In this document: positions 9,255 to 17,476 of the stretch, piece by piece | Position numbering within the stretch: position 1 is the stretch's first letter | Layout of the letters: each line of letters opens with the position of its first letter | Origin: UBA6115 sp050952935 | Lineage (GTDB): Bacteria > Bacillota > Clostridia > Christensenellales > Aristaeellaceae | NCBI GenBank assembly: GCA_050952935.1 | Contig: JBMNLS010000002.1 | Coordinates: forward strand, 1 to 64,000 | Direction: 5' to 3' | Length of the DNA stretch: 64,000 nt | The notes under the pieces: model-generated | Databases searched by the model: none | The model's input: only the letters and a program-made list of their open reading frames with translations | What the model was told of the DNA's origin: nothing | Program-made: the position numbers and the translations under genes

Positions 9255-11243
9255 GTGAAAAACATCAGTATCGATATCGAAACCTTCAGCAGCGTGGATC
9301 TGACGAGGTGCGGTGTATATAAGTACGCGGAATCACCGGACTTTCAGATCCTGCTGTTTGGCTATTCTGTGGACGGCGGTGAGGTTCAGGTGATTGACCT
9401 GGCTTCTGGGGAAAGCATTCCGGAGGATGTGCTGGCTGCACTGACAGATGATGATGTGACAAAATGGGCATTCAACGCGAATTTTGAGCGGGTGTGCCTG
9501 TCCCGGCATCTGGCCGATCTGGGGCTTTTGCTTGATCCTTTTCATGATAACCATCCAATGTCGACGGACTATGCCCGCTTCCTGAATCCTGCGGGATGGC
9601 GATGCACCATGGTGTGGTCAGCCTATCTCGGCCTCCCGCTGTCTCTGGCCGGAGCGGGCGCGGTGCTGGGCTTGGACAAGCAGAAAATGTCGGAAGGAAA
9701 AGAACTGATCCGATATTTCTGTCAGCCCTGTGCGCCGAGCAAAACCAATGGCGGACGCATCCGCAACCTGCCATCCCATGACCGGCAGAAATGGGAAACC
9801 TTCAAAGCGTACAACATCCGTGACGTGGAAACCGAAATGGCGATCCAACACAGACTGCGGAACTATCCAGTGCCGGAGCTGGTTTGGGATCAGTATCATC
9901 AGGATCAGGAGATCAATGACAGAGGCATCGCGCTGGACATGGAACTGGTGGAAAATGCGATCCAATTGGATACCCAATCCCGAAATGAACTGACCGCTGC
10001 CATTCAGCATCTGACCGCCTTGGAGAATCCGAACAGCGTCCAGCAGATGAAGGCCTGGTTGGCGGACAATGGGTTGGAAACAGAGACCCTTGGTAAGAAG
10101 GCCGTTGCGGAATTACTGCAGGATTGCCCGCCAGAGCTGCGGGAGGTGCTGCTCCTTCGCCAACAGCTGGCGAAAAGCAGCGTAAAAAAATACATCGCCA
10201 TGAAAAACGCGGTGTGCGCTGATGGCCGCGCTCGTGGCATGTTTATGTTCTACGGTGCGAATCGGACGGGCCGATTCAGCGGCAGGCTGATCCAGTTGCA
10301 GAATTTGCCGCAGAATAAAATGCCGGATCTTGGTGTGGCCAGGGAGCTGGTTCGCAGAGGAGATTACGAGCAGGTGAAGCTCTTATATGACGACGTGCCA
10401 GATACCCTGAGTCAGCTGATCCGCACGGCGTTTATTCCGGCACCGGGATACAGATTTATCGTCAGCGATTTTGCGGCCATCGAGGCCCGTGTGATTGCCT
10501 GGTTGGCTGGAGAAGCGTGGAGGCAGAAGGTATTCCTGGAGGGCGGCGACATTTATTGCGCATCGGCATCCGCGATGTTTCATGTGCCGGTGGTGAAGCA
10601 CGGCATAAACGGCCACCTTCGCCAGCGCGGCAAGGTCGCGGAACTGGCCCTCGGTTACGGTGGCAGCGTCGGCGCTCTGAAAGCCATGGGCGCTTTGGAA
10701 ATGGGTGTTCCGGAGGAGGAATTGAAGCCCCTGGTGGACGCATGGCGGGAATCTAATCCGAATATCGTCCGCCTTTGGTGGGATGTGGACAAAGCGGTCA
10801 TGGAGGCTGCCATCGACAAAAGCGAAACGGAAACACATGGAATCAGGTTTACCTGCACCAGCGGGATGCTGTTTATTACGTTGCCATCTGGGCGAAGACT
10901 CAGCTACGTCAAGCCACAGATCGGCACCAACCAGTTCGGTGGCGATGCTATTACCTACATGGGCATCGGCAGCACAAAAAAATGGGAGCGGTTGGAATCT
11001 TACGGGCCAAAATTCTGCGAAAACATTGTGCAGGCAATCAGCCGGGATATCCTTTGCTACGCCATGCAGACGCTCCTTACCAGCCGAATTGTGGCACATG
11101 TACATGATGAGTTGATCATCGAATGTCCGCCGGAGGTCTCGTTGCAGGCGGTTTCGGAACAGATGGGCCGGACACCACCTTGGGCACCTGGCTTGGTGCT
11201 GCGAGCTGATGGCGATGAGATGGAATATTATCAGAAGGCATAA
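9255..11243 (+). CDS. Phage DNA polymerase I (family A)
   Basis: 662-residue family A polymerase. An exonuclease-like N-terminus begins SIDIETFSSVD with the DxE pair; the 3'-5' region continues with NIRDVETEMAI. The polymerase domain shows ANRTGRFSGRLIQLQNLP, FIVSDFAAIEARVIAWLAGE (motif A, metal Asp), the O-helix equivalent QRGKVAELALGYGGSVGA (motif B, K...YG) and IVAHVHDELIIECP (motif C, HDE). All key residues are visible, so it may be functional. The start is GTG at 9255 with GGGGGTG upstream. It is the last gene of the rightward block. Confidence 0.92.
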   Translation: MKNISIDIETFSSVDLTRCGVYKYAESPDFQILLFGYSVDGGEVQVIDLASGESIPEDVLAALTDDDVTKWAFNANFERVCLSRHLADLGLLLDPFHDNHPMSTDYARFLNPAGWRCTMVWSAYLGLPLSLAGAGAVLGLDKQKMSEGKELIRYFCQPCAPSKTNGGRIRNLPSHDRQKWETFKAYNIRDVETEMAIQHRLRNYPVPELVWDQYHQDQEINDRGIALDMELVENAIQLDTQSRNELTAAIQHLTALENPNSVQQMKAWLADNGLETETLGKKAVAELLQDCPPELREVLLLRQQLAKSSVKKYIAMKNAVCADGRARGMFMFYGANRTGRFSGRLIQLQNLPQNKMPDLGVARELVRRGDYEQVKLLYDDVPDTLSQLIRTAFIPAPGYRFIVSDFAAIEARVIAWLAGEAWRQKVFLEGGDIYCASASAMFHVPVVKHGINGHLRQRGKVAELALGYGGSVGALKAMGALEMGVPEEELKPLVDAWRESNPNIVRLWWDVDKAVMEAAIDKSETETHGIRFTCTSGMLFITLPSGRRLSYVKPQIGTNQFGGDAITYMGIGSTKKWERLESYGPKFCENIVQAISRDILCYAMQTLLTSRIVAHVHDELIIECPPEVSLQAVSEQMGRTPPWAPGLVLRADGDEMEYYQKA

Positions 11244-11283
11244 AAGGAGCCGGGGCTGGTTTGATCCAACCTCGGCATTGTTG

Positions 11284-11472
11284 TTATTCGTCGATATTCA
11301 ACCCAGCCAATTCGCGCAGCCTATCCAAAGCATTTGGATAGCGCTTCGCAACTGCCTGATGAGAGTACCGCTTTCCAGTCTGTTCTTCGATATAAGCGGC
11401 ACACTCCCGATCTGTCATCGCAGGAGTATGAATGATTTTGCCGTACAGAATAGCTTGATCTATCTTATCCAT
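11284..11472 (-). CDS. Possible small phage protein (62 aa)
   Basis: A leftward frame convergent to PolA, starting at the ATG at 11472. The product is helical and mixed-charge (DRECAAYIEEQTGKRYSHQAVAKRYPNALDRLREL), compatible with a small helix-turn-helix DNA-binding protein. No ribosome binding site is evident. I do not recognise a family, and the frame could be spurious; its amino-acid composition is nevertheless protein-like. Confidence 0.35.
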   Translation of the reverse strand: MDKIDQAILYGKIIHTPAMTDRECAAYIEEQTGKRYSHQAVAKRYPNALDRLRELAGLNIDE

Positions 11473-11488
11473 CAATTACGAAGGCAAG

Positions 11489-11623
11489 ATGGCAATTTAC
11501 GGAGACTTCTCCGTATACACCAGCAAGCCGCTGCATGACTTCATTTATGAGTCAAACAATGGACATGACTTTTTCTTTGTGCCTACAGAGGAAGAGGCTG
11601 TGAATAAACTGGCGGAGGCGTGA
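11489..11623 (+). CDS. Small ORF or gene remnant (44 aa)
   Basis: ATG at 11489 preceded by GAAGG; 44 residues beginning MAIYGDFSVY and ending FFFVPTEEEAVNKLAEA. The aromatic core with an acidic helical end looks like a real protein tail rather than noise, and it is spaced 2 nt from the next gene start at 11626. It may be the C-terminal fragment of a longer protein whose front was lost at the prophage boundary. No family recognised. Confidence 0.35.
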   Translation: MAIYGDFSVYTSKPLHDFIYESNNGHDFFFVPTEEEAVNKLAEA

Positions 11624-11625
11624 TC

Positions 11626-12045
11626 ATGATCCCGGAGGCCTCTATAAGAGGATATACCGATTACAACGCGCAAATGTTTGACCGCTGGGTGTCGGAAGGC
11701 TGGGAATGGGGACAGCCTATCTCCCACGAGACATATCTCAGGGCACAGCAGGGCGAATGGAATGTGGTGCTGACGCCGAATAAGCCGGTTCCGCATGTGT
11801 GGCTTGGTAAACTTGAGGGCAAGCGGGTACTTGGCCTTGCTTCCGGCGGTGGTCAGCAGATGCCCATTTTTGCTGCACTTGGAGCAGAATGCTATGTGCT
11901 GGATTATTCGGAGAAACAGCTTGCTTCCGAACGGGCAGTCGCAGAGCGGGAGGGCTATGAGATTCAGATCGAGAAGGCGGACATGACAAATCCGCTCCCG
12001 TATCGGGATAAACGACAAAATCTGATCCGGGAGGCAGACTTATGA
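11626..12045 (+). pseudogene. Class I SAM methyltransferase, C-terminally truncated
   Basis: The N-terminal half of a class I methyltransferase: GWEWGQPISHETYLRAQQGEW, the SAM-binding motif LEGKRVLGLASGGGQQMPIFAALGAE and CYVLDYSEKQLASERAVAEREG, then IEKADMTNPLP. Relatives continue with FDLIFHPVSNCYV and a substrate half; here that is replaced by about 12 unrelated codons (YRDKRQNLIREADL), so about half the protein is missing. The break is near 12001, right before the TetR leader, whose ATG overlaps the stop (ATGA). GGAGG lies 7 nt before the ATG at 11626. Confidence 0.75.
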
Positions 12046-12605
12046 AGCGGAAGACAGCCAAAGAAATCCTCGCCGACTCGTTTCATGAGCTGGCGGAGGA
12101 CAGGCAGATTGACAAGATCACCGTCCGGGAGATCGCGGCGAACTGCGGATATTCCAGCGCCACCTTTTATCGGCAGTTCAGTGACAAATACGATCTCATT
12201 GCCTGGGATTATGCACGGCAGATCGAAGGGCTTATGCGCCGGATCGGCACAGACGGCTATACCTGGAAGCAGGCGCTTTGGGACTGTCTGGATCATTATC
12301 AGAAAGAAAAAGAGTATCTGGCCAACATCCTGAAGCATACCAGCGGCCACGATTCCTTTATCTCCAATATGACCGAGATTCATTGTGAAGAGGTTTCATC
12401 ATATATCAGGAGGCGCTCCGGAGCCTCTTCATTGGATTCGAAAATGAGGATGTACATCCGGCTCTACTGTATGGGAACGGTATGTATGAGCGTCGAGTGG
12501 ATCCTTGGGAAAACGGAGGCCAACCTCGCTGAGCTTGCAGAGGTTTGTGAAAATTCACTGCCCTTGCCGATGCGGCCATTCATGCTGGAAAATGAAACAA
12601 TTTAA
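12042..12605 (+). CDS. TetR/AcrR family transcriptional regulator
   Basis: 187 residues: an N-terminal TetR helix-turn-helix (LADSFHELAEDRQIDKITVREIAANCGYSSATFYRQFSDKYDLI in outline, about residues 7-50) and a helical ligand/dimer domain of the DhaS-like C-terminal type. GGGAGG precedes the ATG. A 26-bp palindrome lies 74 nt beyond its end, upstream of the ferritin-like gene, so it plausibly represses the downstream operon. Ligand unknown. Confidence 0.85.
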   Translation: MKRKTAKEILADSFHELAEDRQIDKITVREIAANCGYSSATFYRQFSDKYDLIAWDYARQIEGLMRRIGTDGYTWKQALWDCLDHYQKEKEYLANILKHTSGHDSFISNMTEIHCEEVSSYIRRRSGASSLDSKMRMYIRLYCMGTVCMSVEWILGKTEANLAELAEVCENSLPLPMRPFMLENETI

Positions 12606-12631
12606 GTCAAACGCTTCATATTGAAGCACAG

Positions 12632-12670
12632 CGGCATGATTCTAAATTGAATCTTGCCGCCGTTTCGTTT
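12632..12670 (+). terminator. Terminator of the TetR gene
   Basis: CGGCATGATTC pairs with GAATCTTGCCG (one T-T mismatch) over a 6-nt loop, followed by a T-rich stretch (CCGTTTCGTTT). It lies about 27 nt after the TetR stop. A second short palindrome, GCTTCATATTGAAGC, precedes it. Confidence 0.55.
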
Positions 12671-12678
12671 ATCATATG

Positions 12679-12704
12679 CATCGTAGTCGCGCGCGACTAT
12701 GATG
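12679..12704. promoter_or_regulatory. 26-bp palindromic operator, probable TetR site
   Basis: The core TAGTCGCGCGCGACTA is a perfect palindrome; flanking CATC/GATG extend it to 26 bp with a single mismatched pair. It lies between the TetR gene and the ferritin-like start at 12772, where a repressor of that operon would act. Size and symmetry fit a TetR dimer or paired dimers. The link to the adjacent regulator is inferred from position only. Confidence 0.6.
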
Positions 12705-12771
12705 AATGCAATTCCGGGTGATTTCAGCAGCGTCTGGGCATCCGGTTGCTTACAAAAAGGAGGGTATTTCC

Positions 12772-13230
12772 ATGGCAAACAATGAAAAAGTAATTGCAGG
12801 TCTCCAGACCATCGTGACCGATCTCGCGCAGCAGGCGGACGGACATCAGCTGCAGTCCAGGATTTTCGCGAATATGGGTTTCACCAAGCTGGCGGACAAG
12901 TACGCCGAGCACGCGGAGGAAGAGCGCGGCTGGGTGACCAAGTGCATTGACCGGCTGCTGGATCTGGGCTGCGAGGTGAAGCTAGGCGCGAAGGAAGACA
13001 AGCCTGTCTGCAAGAATCCTGTCGACTGGCTCAAGTATGACCTGCAGGTTTCCATTGATGGCCTGGCCTGGCTGAAGGACATTACCGAGGCTGCCCGCGA
13101 GGATTACACCACCTTCGATATCCTGAAGGCGTACTATCAGGACGAGGAAGAGGATATGTACTGGGGCCAGGCGCAGCTGGAAATGATCGAGTGCATCGGC
13201 GTCCAGAACTGGCTGCTGCAGCAGATGTAA
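12772..13230 (+). CDS. Ferritin-like domain protein
   Basis: 152-residue four-helix protein resembling bacterioferritin or Dps-like ferritins. It shows HQLQSRIFANMGFTKLADKYAEHAEEERGW (ExxE/ExxH-type ligands), a hydrophobic second pair of helices and DEEEDMYWGQAQLEMIECIG with acidic ligands near the end. These carboxylate and His residues suit a di-iron ferroxidase or iron-storage role in the cytoplasm. The start at 12772 has AGGAGG; an upstream in-frame ATG lacks a site. It heads a run of closely spaced genes to 16360 that seems devoted to oxidative or iron stress. Confidence 0.75.
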   Translation: MANNEKVIAGLQTIVTDLAQQADGHQLQSRIFANMGFTKLADKYAEHAEEERGWVTKCIDRLLDLGCEVKLGAKEDKPVCKNPVDWLKYDLQVSIDGLAWLKDITEAAREDYTTFDILKAYYQDEEEDMYWGQAQLEMIECIGVQNWLLQQM

Positions 13231-13265
13231 GACTGATACGGATCGGAAAGGTGGGAGACAAAACG

Positions 13266-13748
13266 ATGAGCAAGATTTTAGTCGCCTATTTCTCCGCCAG
13301 CGGCAACACGGCCAAAGTGGCCGCCGAGCTTGCGAAGGCTGAATGTGCGGACTGCTTTGAGATTAAGCCCGAGAAGCCCTATACAAAGGAAGACCTCGAT
13401 TATACAGTCAAGGAATCCCGCAGCAATCTCGAAATGGCGGATGAGTCCTGCCGCCCAGCTATCACCGGATGTGTCGGGAACATGGCAGACTATGACACCG
13501 TTTTCGTAGGCTTCCCCATCTGGTGGGGCCGCGAGCCGAGCATTATTGATACCTTCCTCGATGCTTATGACTTTACCGGCAAGAAGATCATCCCGTTCTG
13601 CACTTCTGGGATGAGCGGCGTAGAGAAGGCTGTCGCGCACATCAAGGGCATCGTTGGGGAAAACGTATGTGTCCTGGACGGGAAGCGCCTTGGCGCGGAA
13701 GGCACTGAAGAAGAAGTCAAGCTCTGGACCAGGCTTCTGGGCGTATAA
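13266..13748 (+). CDS. Flavodoxin-like protein
   Basis: 160-residue flavodoxin fold: the phosphate loop VAYFSASGNTAKVA (residues about 6-19), the aromatic-rich FVGFPIWWGREPSII loop around FMN and CTSGMSGVEKA. It resembles the flavodoxin_4 group of gut anaerobes. It probably carries electrons for the neighbouring radical SAM enzyme or for oxidative-stress repair, which is inference from context. The start ATG at 13266 is preceded by GAAAGGTGGGAG. It lies 35 nt after the ferritin-like gene. Confidence 0.85.
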   Translation: MSKILVAYFSASGNTAKVAAELAKAECADCFEIKPEKPYTKEDLDYTVKESRSNLEMADESCRPAITGCVGNMADYDTVFVGFPIWWGREPSIIDTFLDAYDFTGKKIIPFCTSGMSGVEKAVAHIKGIVGENVCVLDGKRLGAEGTEEEVKLWTRLLGV

Positions 13749-13768
13749 TAAAGGGAAATGAATTCATC

Positions 13769-13806
13769 AAGCCGGCACTCCTCGATCTGGAGAGATGCCG
13801 GCTTTC
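13769..13806 (+). terminator. Stem-loop, terminator or attenuator
   Basis: AAGCCGGCA pairs with TGCCGGCTT over an 18-nt loop, followed by TTTC only. It lies between flavodoxin and the small membrane protein gene, so it may attenuate rather than end transcription. Confidence 0.5.
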
Positions 13807-13845
13807 TGCAAATGCTATGTCTGTATGATAGGAGGATCAAAACAT

Positions 13846-14004
13846 ATGTCAACCGGAGCAATTATCGGAATCATCGTTGCGGTGCTGGTGCTTTGCTGCT
13901 GCTTCACGCATCGGCGTGTCATCAAGGCCCTGATCAAGCATGAGCCCATGCCCAAGGCCCCCAAGTGGCATGTCTGGGTCAAGCCCGAGAACAGGAGAAG
14001 CTGA
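13846..14004 (+). CDS. Small single-pass membrane protein (52 aa)
   Basis: Starts at the ATG at 13846 with AGGAGG upstream. Residues 3-23 form a transmembrane helix (GAIIGIIVAVLVLCCCF) ending in three consecutive cysteines, followed by a basic cytoplasmic tail with HRRVIKALIKHEPMPKAPKWHVW. The Cys triplet at the membrane face and the His/Lys tail may matter for redox or metal handling. No family recognised. It precedes the OhrR-like gene by 1 nt. Confidence 0.65.
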   Translation: MSTGAIIGIIVAVLVLCCCFTHRRVIKALIKHEPMPKAPKWHVWVKPENRRS

Positions 14005-14005
14005 T

Positions 14006-14464
14006 TTGGAGGACGTGGAAACGAAAAGTGATGCGCTCCTGCTGGAAAATCAGCTGTGTTTTCCACTGTACGCCTGCGCCAAGGAAGTGGTACGCCAGTA
14101 CAGAAAACCGCTGGAGCCGCTGGGGATCACCTACACGCAATACCTGGTGATGTTGGCGCTCTGGGAATACGGCAGGATGACGGAAAGACAGCTGGGCCGG
14201 ATTCTGCACTTGGAATCCAGCACTCTGGCACCGCTGCTGAAGCGGCTGGAAAGCCAGGGACTGATCGACAGGATCGCACCGGAGAGCAAGGAAAGGAAGC
14301 TATTTATTGACCTGACCGAAAAGGGTCGGGCGATGAAGCGGCAGGCGGAAGACGTCCCCGCGGCCATGCGCGGCTGTATTCCGCTGGAAAAAGAAGAATT
14401 ACTGACACTCAAGGATATACTGTGTAAGGCTGTGGCCCGTATGCACGGCGAAGCCGGAAAATGA
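14006..14464 (+). CDS. MarR family regulator, OhrR-like redox sensor
   Basis: 152-residue MarR-type winged helix: LGITYTQYLVMLALWE, LGRILHLESSTLAPLLKRLESQGLI (recognition helix) and the wing RIAPESKERKLFIDLT. The N-terminal ENQLCFPLYACAKEV matches OhrR proteins, whose single conserved Cys (here Cys18) is oxidised by organic peroxides to release DNA. A second Cys at 24 is close by. The start is TTG at 14006 with AGGAG upstream; no ATG fits the conserved N-terminus. It sits inside the operon it may regulate; no ohr peroxidase gene is next to it. Confidence 0.82.
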   Translation: MEDVETKSDALLLENQLCFPLYACAKEVVRQYRKPLEPLGITYTQYLVMLALWEYGRMTERQLGRILHLESSTLAPLLKRLESQGLIDRIAPESKERKLFIDLTEKGRAMKRQAEDVPAAMRGCIPLEKEELLTLKDILCKAVARMHGEAGK

Positions 14465-14513
14465 AAGGAAGGATTTATCCTGAGCGGGGTTCTGTTCGGA
14501 TAAAGGTATATAC

Positions 14514-15617
14514 ATGAGTGAGAGCACTTTTGATATTCAGGAATACATGACCCGCGGCGTGGAACGGGTGGTCCGGGACGCCATCCGGGCGACGCTGAAA
14601 AATCCCCGCGAAAGCGTCTATATGGCGAGGTTTGCCGCCGCCAGCAAAGCGGCGGGCAAAAAGCGCCGCAGGGCGGAGGACGCCGGGGAGCACATTCCCC
14701 CGTTCCTCATCGCCAGTATCACCAGCCAGTGCAATCTGCATTGCGCGGGCTGCTATTCCAGGTGCAACCATGCCACGGTGGACGCGGCGCCGGTCAGGCA
14801 GCTGACCAGCGAGGAATGGCTGCGCCTCTTTGACGAAGCCGATGATATGGGCGTCAGCTTCATTCTGCTGGCCGGCGGCGAACCTCTGCTGCGGCGGGAT
14901 ATCATTGAAGCGGCGGGCAAAAAGCCGGGGATTCTGTTCCCGATCTTCACCAACGGCACCTTCATGGATGAAAAGTATTTCGGGCTGTTTGACCGGTGCC
15001 GCAACCTTTTGCCCATTATGAGCATCGAGGGCGAACGTGAGATCACCGACGCCCGGCGCGGCAAAGGCATCTATGACAGGCTGATTGCCAACATGGATGA
15101 ACTGAACCGGCGCGGGCTGATCTTCGGCGCTTCGGTCACCGTTACAACCGAAAACCTGAAAGAGGTCTCCTCCCGCGGCTTCCTGCAAAGCCTGTCGGAC
15201 CGCGGCTGCAAAGCGGTGATCTTCGTGGAATTTGTGCCTGTCACCGAGGAAAGCCGGGAGCTGGCTCCGGACGACGCGGACCGGGAATACCTGCACCAGG
15301 AGATCCTGCGCCTTCGGGAGGAACATCCAGAAATGGTGTACATCGCATTCCCCGGCGATGAGAAATCCTCCGGCGGATGCGTGGCCGCGGGCCGGGGCTT
15401 CTTCCACATCAACAGCCACGGCGGAGCCGAACCATGTCCATTCTCCCCCTATTCCGATATCAACGTGCGGGACACCTCCCTGCGGGCGGCGCTGAAGTCT
15501 CCGCTGTTCCTGGCGCTGCAGGAGGAAGGCGTGCTGCTGGAGGATCACCCCGGCGGCTGTGTGCTGTATGAGAAAAGAGAGCTCGTGGAACGGATCATGT
15601 CCGGACAGACCGTCTGA
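14514..15617 (+). CDS. Radical SAM enzyme with SPASM-like C-terminus
   Basis: 367 residues. The [4Fe-4S] motif CNLHCAGC (Cys73, 77, 80; another Cys at 84) binds SAM; LAGGEPLLR is the GGE motif and FTNGTFMDE follows. The C-terminal part has GGCVAAGRGFFHINSHGGAEPCPF with spaced cysteines as in SPASM-type enzymes that hold extra clusters. It is clearly homologous to the larger radical SAM enzyme at 21335. The reaction is unknown. It is followed 17 nt later by an acyl-ACP thioesterase, which hints at fatty acyl chemistry. AAAGG lies 7 nt upstream of the ATG. Confidence 0.88.
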   Translation: MSESTFDIQEYMTRGVERVVRDAIRATLKNPRESVYMARFAAASKAAGKKRRRAEDAGEHIPPFLIASITSQCNLHCAGCYSRCNHATVDAAPVRQLTSEEWLRLFDEADDMGVSFILLAGGEPLLRRDIIEAAGKKPGILFPIFTNGTFMDEKYFGLFDRCRNLLPIMSIEGEREITDARRGKGIYDRLIANMDELNRRGLIFGASVTVTTENLKEVSSRGFLQSLSDRGCKAVIFVEFVPVTEESRELAPDDADREYLHQEILRLREEHPEMVYIAFPGDEKSSGGCVAAGRGFFHINSHGGAEPCPFSPYSDINVRDTSLRAALKSPLFLALQEEGVLLEDHPGGCVLYEKRELVERIMSGQTV

Positions 15618-15634
15618 GCAGGAGAAGAAAACAA

Positions 15635-16360
15635 ATGCCATTTATCCAAAAGGATATGCCTCAGTACCACTATGCGGATGACGACGGCCTGATCGGTCTG
15701 CGGGGCATCATGCACTATTTCCAGAACATACACACCTGGCATCTGCATTCGATCAACAAGGGGAACGATGTGATCCCGCAGCAGTACGGGGCAGGATGGA
15801 TCTATACAAGGTATCATGCTGTGCTGAAGCAGAAGATCGATTATATGGATGGGCTGACCCTGAAGGCATGGATGGAACCGTACCGCCAGCCTGTTCTGGT
15901 GAACGAGAATGTGGAAATCCACCAGCATGGAAAGCTTGTGGCCTGCGGAAAACTGGAGGGCTGCGTGTTCAGCCTCACCCGTCAGCGCCCGCTGCGACTG
16001 AGTGCGATCGAATTTCCGGAGGATTTTGCGGAAGACATTCCCAATGAAATTCCGGATTTCCTTGGCATCGAAAAAACAGCGGAAGGGACAGAACCGCGCT
16101 ATACCCGCACGGTACGCACATCCGATCTGGATGTCAACCGGCATATGAATAACCTGCGCTACATTGAGATGTTCCAGGATGTTTATGACAGCAAATTCTG
16201 GAGAGAGTTTGCACCGACGGAAATGGAAATTCGCTTCATGTCCCAGTGTAGGGAAGGTGAAGAAATATCTGTCTGCAGCAGGGTTGATGGCAGCGCTGTT
16301 CGACTTGCTGCGCTGCATCAGGATGGGCAGATTGCTGCCGTGGCGGAGTTTCGGGCCTGA
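15635..16360 (+). CDS. Acyl-ACP thioesterase
   Basis: 241-residue double hot-dog thioesterase of the FatA/FatB-like bacterial family (PF01643-type), which releases free fatty acids from acyl carrier protein. Typical pieces are the N-terminal hot-dog with MHYFQNIHTWH, LKAWMEPYRQPV, and the second hot-dog with RTSDLDVNRHMNNLRYIEM, the N-x-H-x-N active-site motif. A GAGAAG site precedes the ATG. It probably shares a transcript with the radical SAM gene. The length is normal. Confidence 0.88.
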   Translation: MPFIQKDMPQYHYADDDGLIGLRGIMHYFQNIHTWHLHSINKGNDVIPQQYGAGWIYTRYHAVLKQKIDYMDGLTLKAWMEPYRQPVLVNENVEIHQHGKLVACGKLEGCVFSLTRQRPLRLSAIEFPEDFAEDIPNEIPDFLGIEKTAEGTEPRYTRTVRTSDLDVNRHMNNLRYIEMFQDVYDSKFWREFAPTEMEIRFMSQCREGEEISVCSRVDGSAVRLAALHQDGQIAAVAEFRA

Positions 16361-16423
16361 CGGATTAAGCAGAGCACTTCTTAAGGTTTGCGGCAGAAAG
16401 AAATAATATGTGGAAAGCCATCG

Positions 16424-17194
16424 TCAGTCCTTTTGCTGATCCTGGGTTCTGCTCAGGCTGCTTCTGATTCTTTCCATTTCTTTATGCAGTTTAAAACTGT
16501 CATCTGGAGATTCAGAAGCAATCTGGTTTTTAAGCCAGTTCATTTTCTGATCCAGTGTCGCGCTAAGTTCTGCGCAGGCTTGGATCTCCTCTGCAATTTG
16601 GATATCGAGTTCATCATCTTTTTTATAACGCAGCTGGTGTTCCATGCAAGCCCAGGAGTCCATTGCTATAGTACGCAGCTGGATTTCAGCCTTCATCATG
16701 CGCTTTTCATGTTCCAGGAAAATAGGTACTTCAACGATCAAATGCAGGCTGCGATAGCCGTTTGGTTTCGGATCCGCGATATAGTCCTTTTTCTCAATGA
16801 GCGTTATATCATCCTGCTTTAGCAACGCATCTGCAAGCATATATACATCTTCAATAAAGGAGCACACCACCCGGATTCCGGCAATATCATGCAGATCCCT
16901 TTCAATGCTTTCCAAGGACAGCGGAAGCCCCTTGTGTACCAGCTTTTCCTGGATACTTAATGGGTTTTTCAGACGCGTCGTAATACTGTTGATTGGCTGG
17001 CGATCAAAACGAAGTGAAAACTCCTCGTTAAGAACTTTGAATTTTGTTTCGATCTCCATCATGGCACAGCGATAATATGTCATCAGACGGGCAAATTCAA
17101 GCGTCTTTTGTAAGGCATGTTCCATTCTGTCAGGGCCAACGGCAGTCCGTAAGCGTTCTATGTCATCCAATGTCTGATATTGCAATTTATCCAT
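16424..17194 (-). CDS. relQ: Small alarmone synthetase, RelQ/YjbM-like
   Basis: 256-residue single-domain (p)ppGpp synthetase that transfers pyrophosphate from ATP to GTP/GDP in stress. Signatures are NPLSIQEKLVHKGLPL, HDIAGIRVVCSFIEDVY, DYIADPKPNGYRSLHLIVEVP (the YRSLH synthetase motif) and KAEIQLRTIAMDSWACMEHQLRYKK. There is no hydrolase HD domain or TGS/ACT region, so it is a short SAS, not Rel. I prefer the ATG at 17194 (MDKLQYQ); an ATG at 17230 adds 12 residues without a better ribosome binding site. The gene is monocistronic and convergent to the thioesterase. Confidence 0.88.
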   Translation of the reverse strand: MDKLQYQTLDDIERLRTAVGPDRMEHALQKTLEFARLMTYYRCAMMEIETKFKVLNEEFSLRFDRQPINSITTRLKNPLSIQEKLVHKGLPLSLESIERDLHDIAGIRVVCSFIEDVYMLADALLKQDDITLIEKKDYIADPKPNGYRSLHLIVEVPIFLEHEKRMMKAEIQLRTIAMDSWACMEHQLRYKKDDELDIQIAEEIQACAELSATLDQKMNWLKNQIASESPDDSFKLHKEMERIRSSLSRTQDQQKD

Positions 17195-17345
17195 ATCGCA
17201 CGCATACCTCGCTTTGGTTCCTTGATTCATTCTGTGCTTACGTGGTTCAAAGTGATTACATTGAAGACACGCCGGAATGATGAACAGTCAGATGGGACAG
17301 CCTCTCCGGAGTATACTTCACACATATAAAGCATAGCTCAGAAAC

Positions 17346-17443
17346 CTAAACTGAAACGAAACATTTACCCTTGACGTCGCATGATAAGAACGGCAGCATG
17401 TGATATACTATAAAAGGAGTATTTCTGTTTCGATTCAGTTTAG
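17346..17443. promoter_or_regulatory. Inverted pair of 17-bp elements upstream of the two-component system
   Basis: CTAAACTGAAACGAAAC at 17346-17362 and its inverse with one mismatch, GTTTCGATTCAGTTTAG at 17427-17443, enclose 64 bp that include a TATACT at 17404-17409 and an AAAGGAG. The same pair occurs before the radical SAM gene (21220) and the MMPL gene (25628). Placement before the response regulator's own gene suggests autoregulation. No convincing -35 accompanies the TATACT. Confidence 0.65.
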
Positions 17444-17476
17444 AATCGTCTGGTACTCTTGCATTGAGGTGATACC

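Noticed and set aside
9255..11243. Nested frames on the minus strand of PolA (for example 10383-11105)
   Set aside because: Shadows of a conserved family A polymerase with all motifs in the plus frame; no family resemblance of their own.
11243..11284. Strong terminator after DNA polymerase I
   Set aside because: The GCCGGGG/CCTCGGC stem after 11243 is imperfect and followed by only a weak T stretch.
17371..17409. TTGACG...TATACT as a sigma-A promoter for the two-component system
   Set aside because: The spacer is 27 bp, far from 17; either box may act with another partner, but not as this pair.
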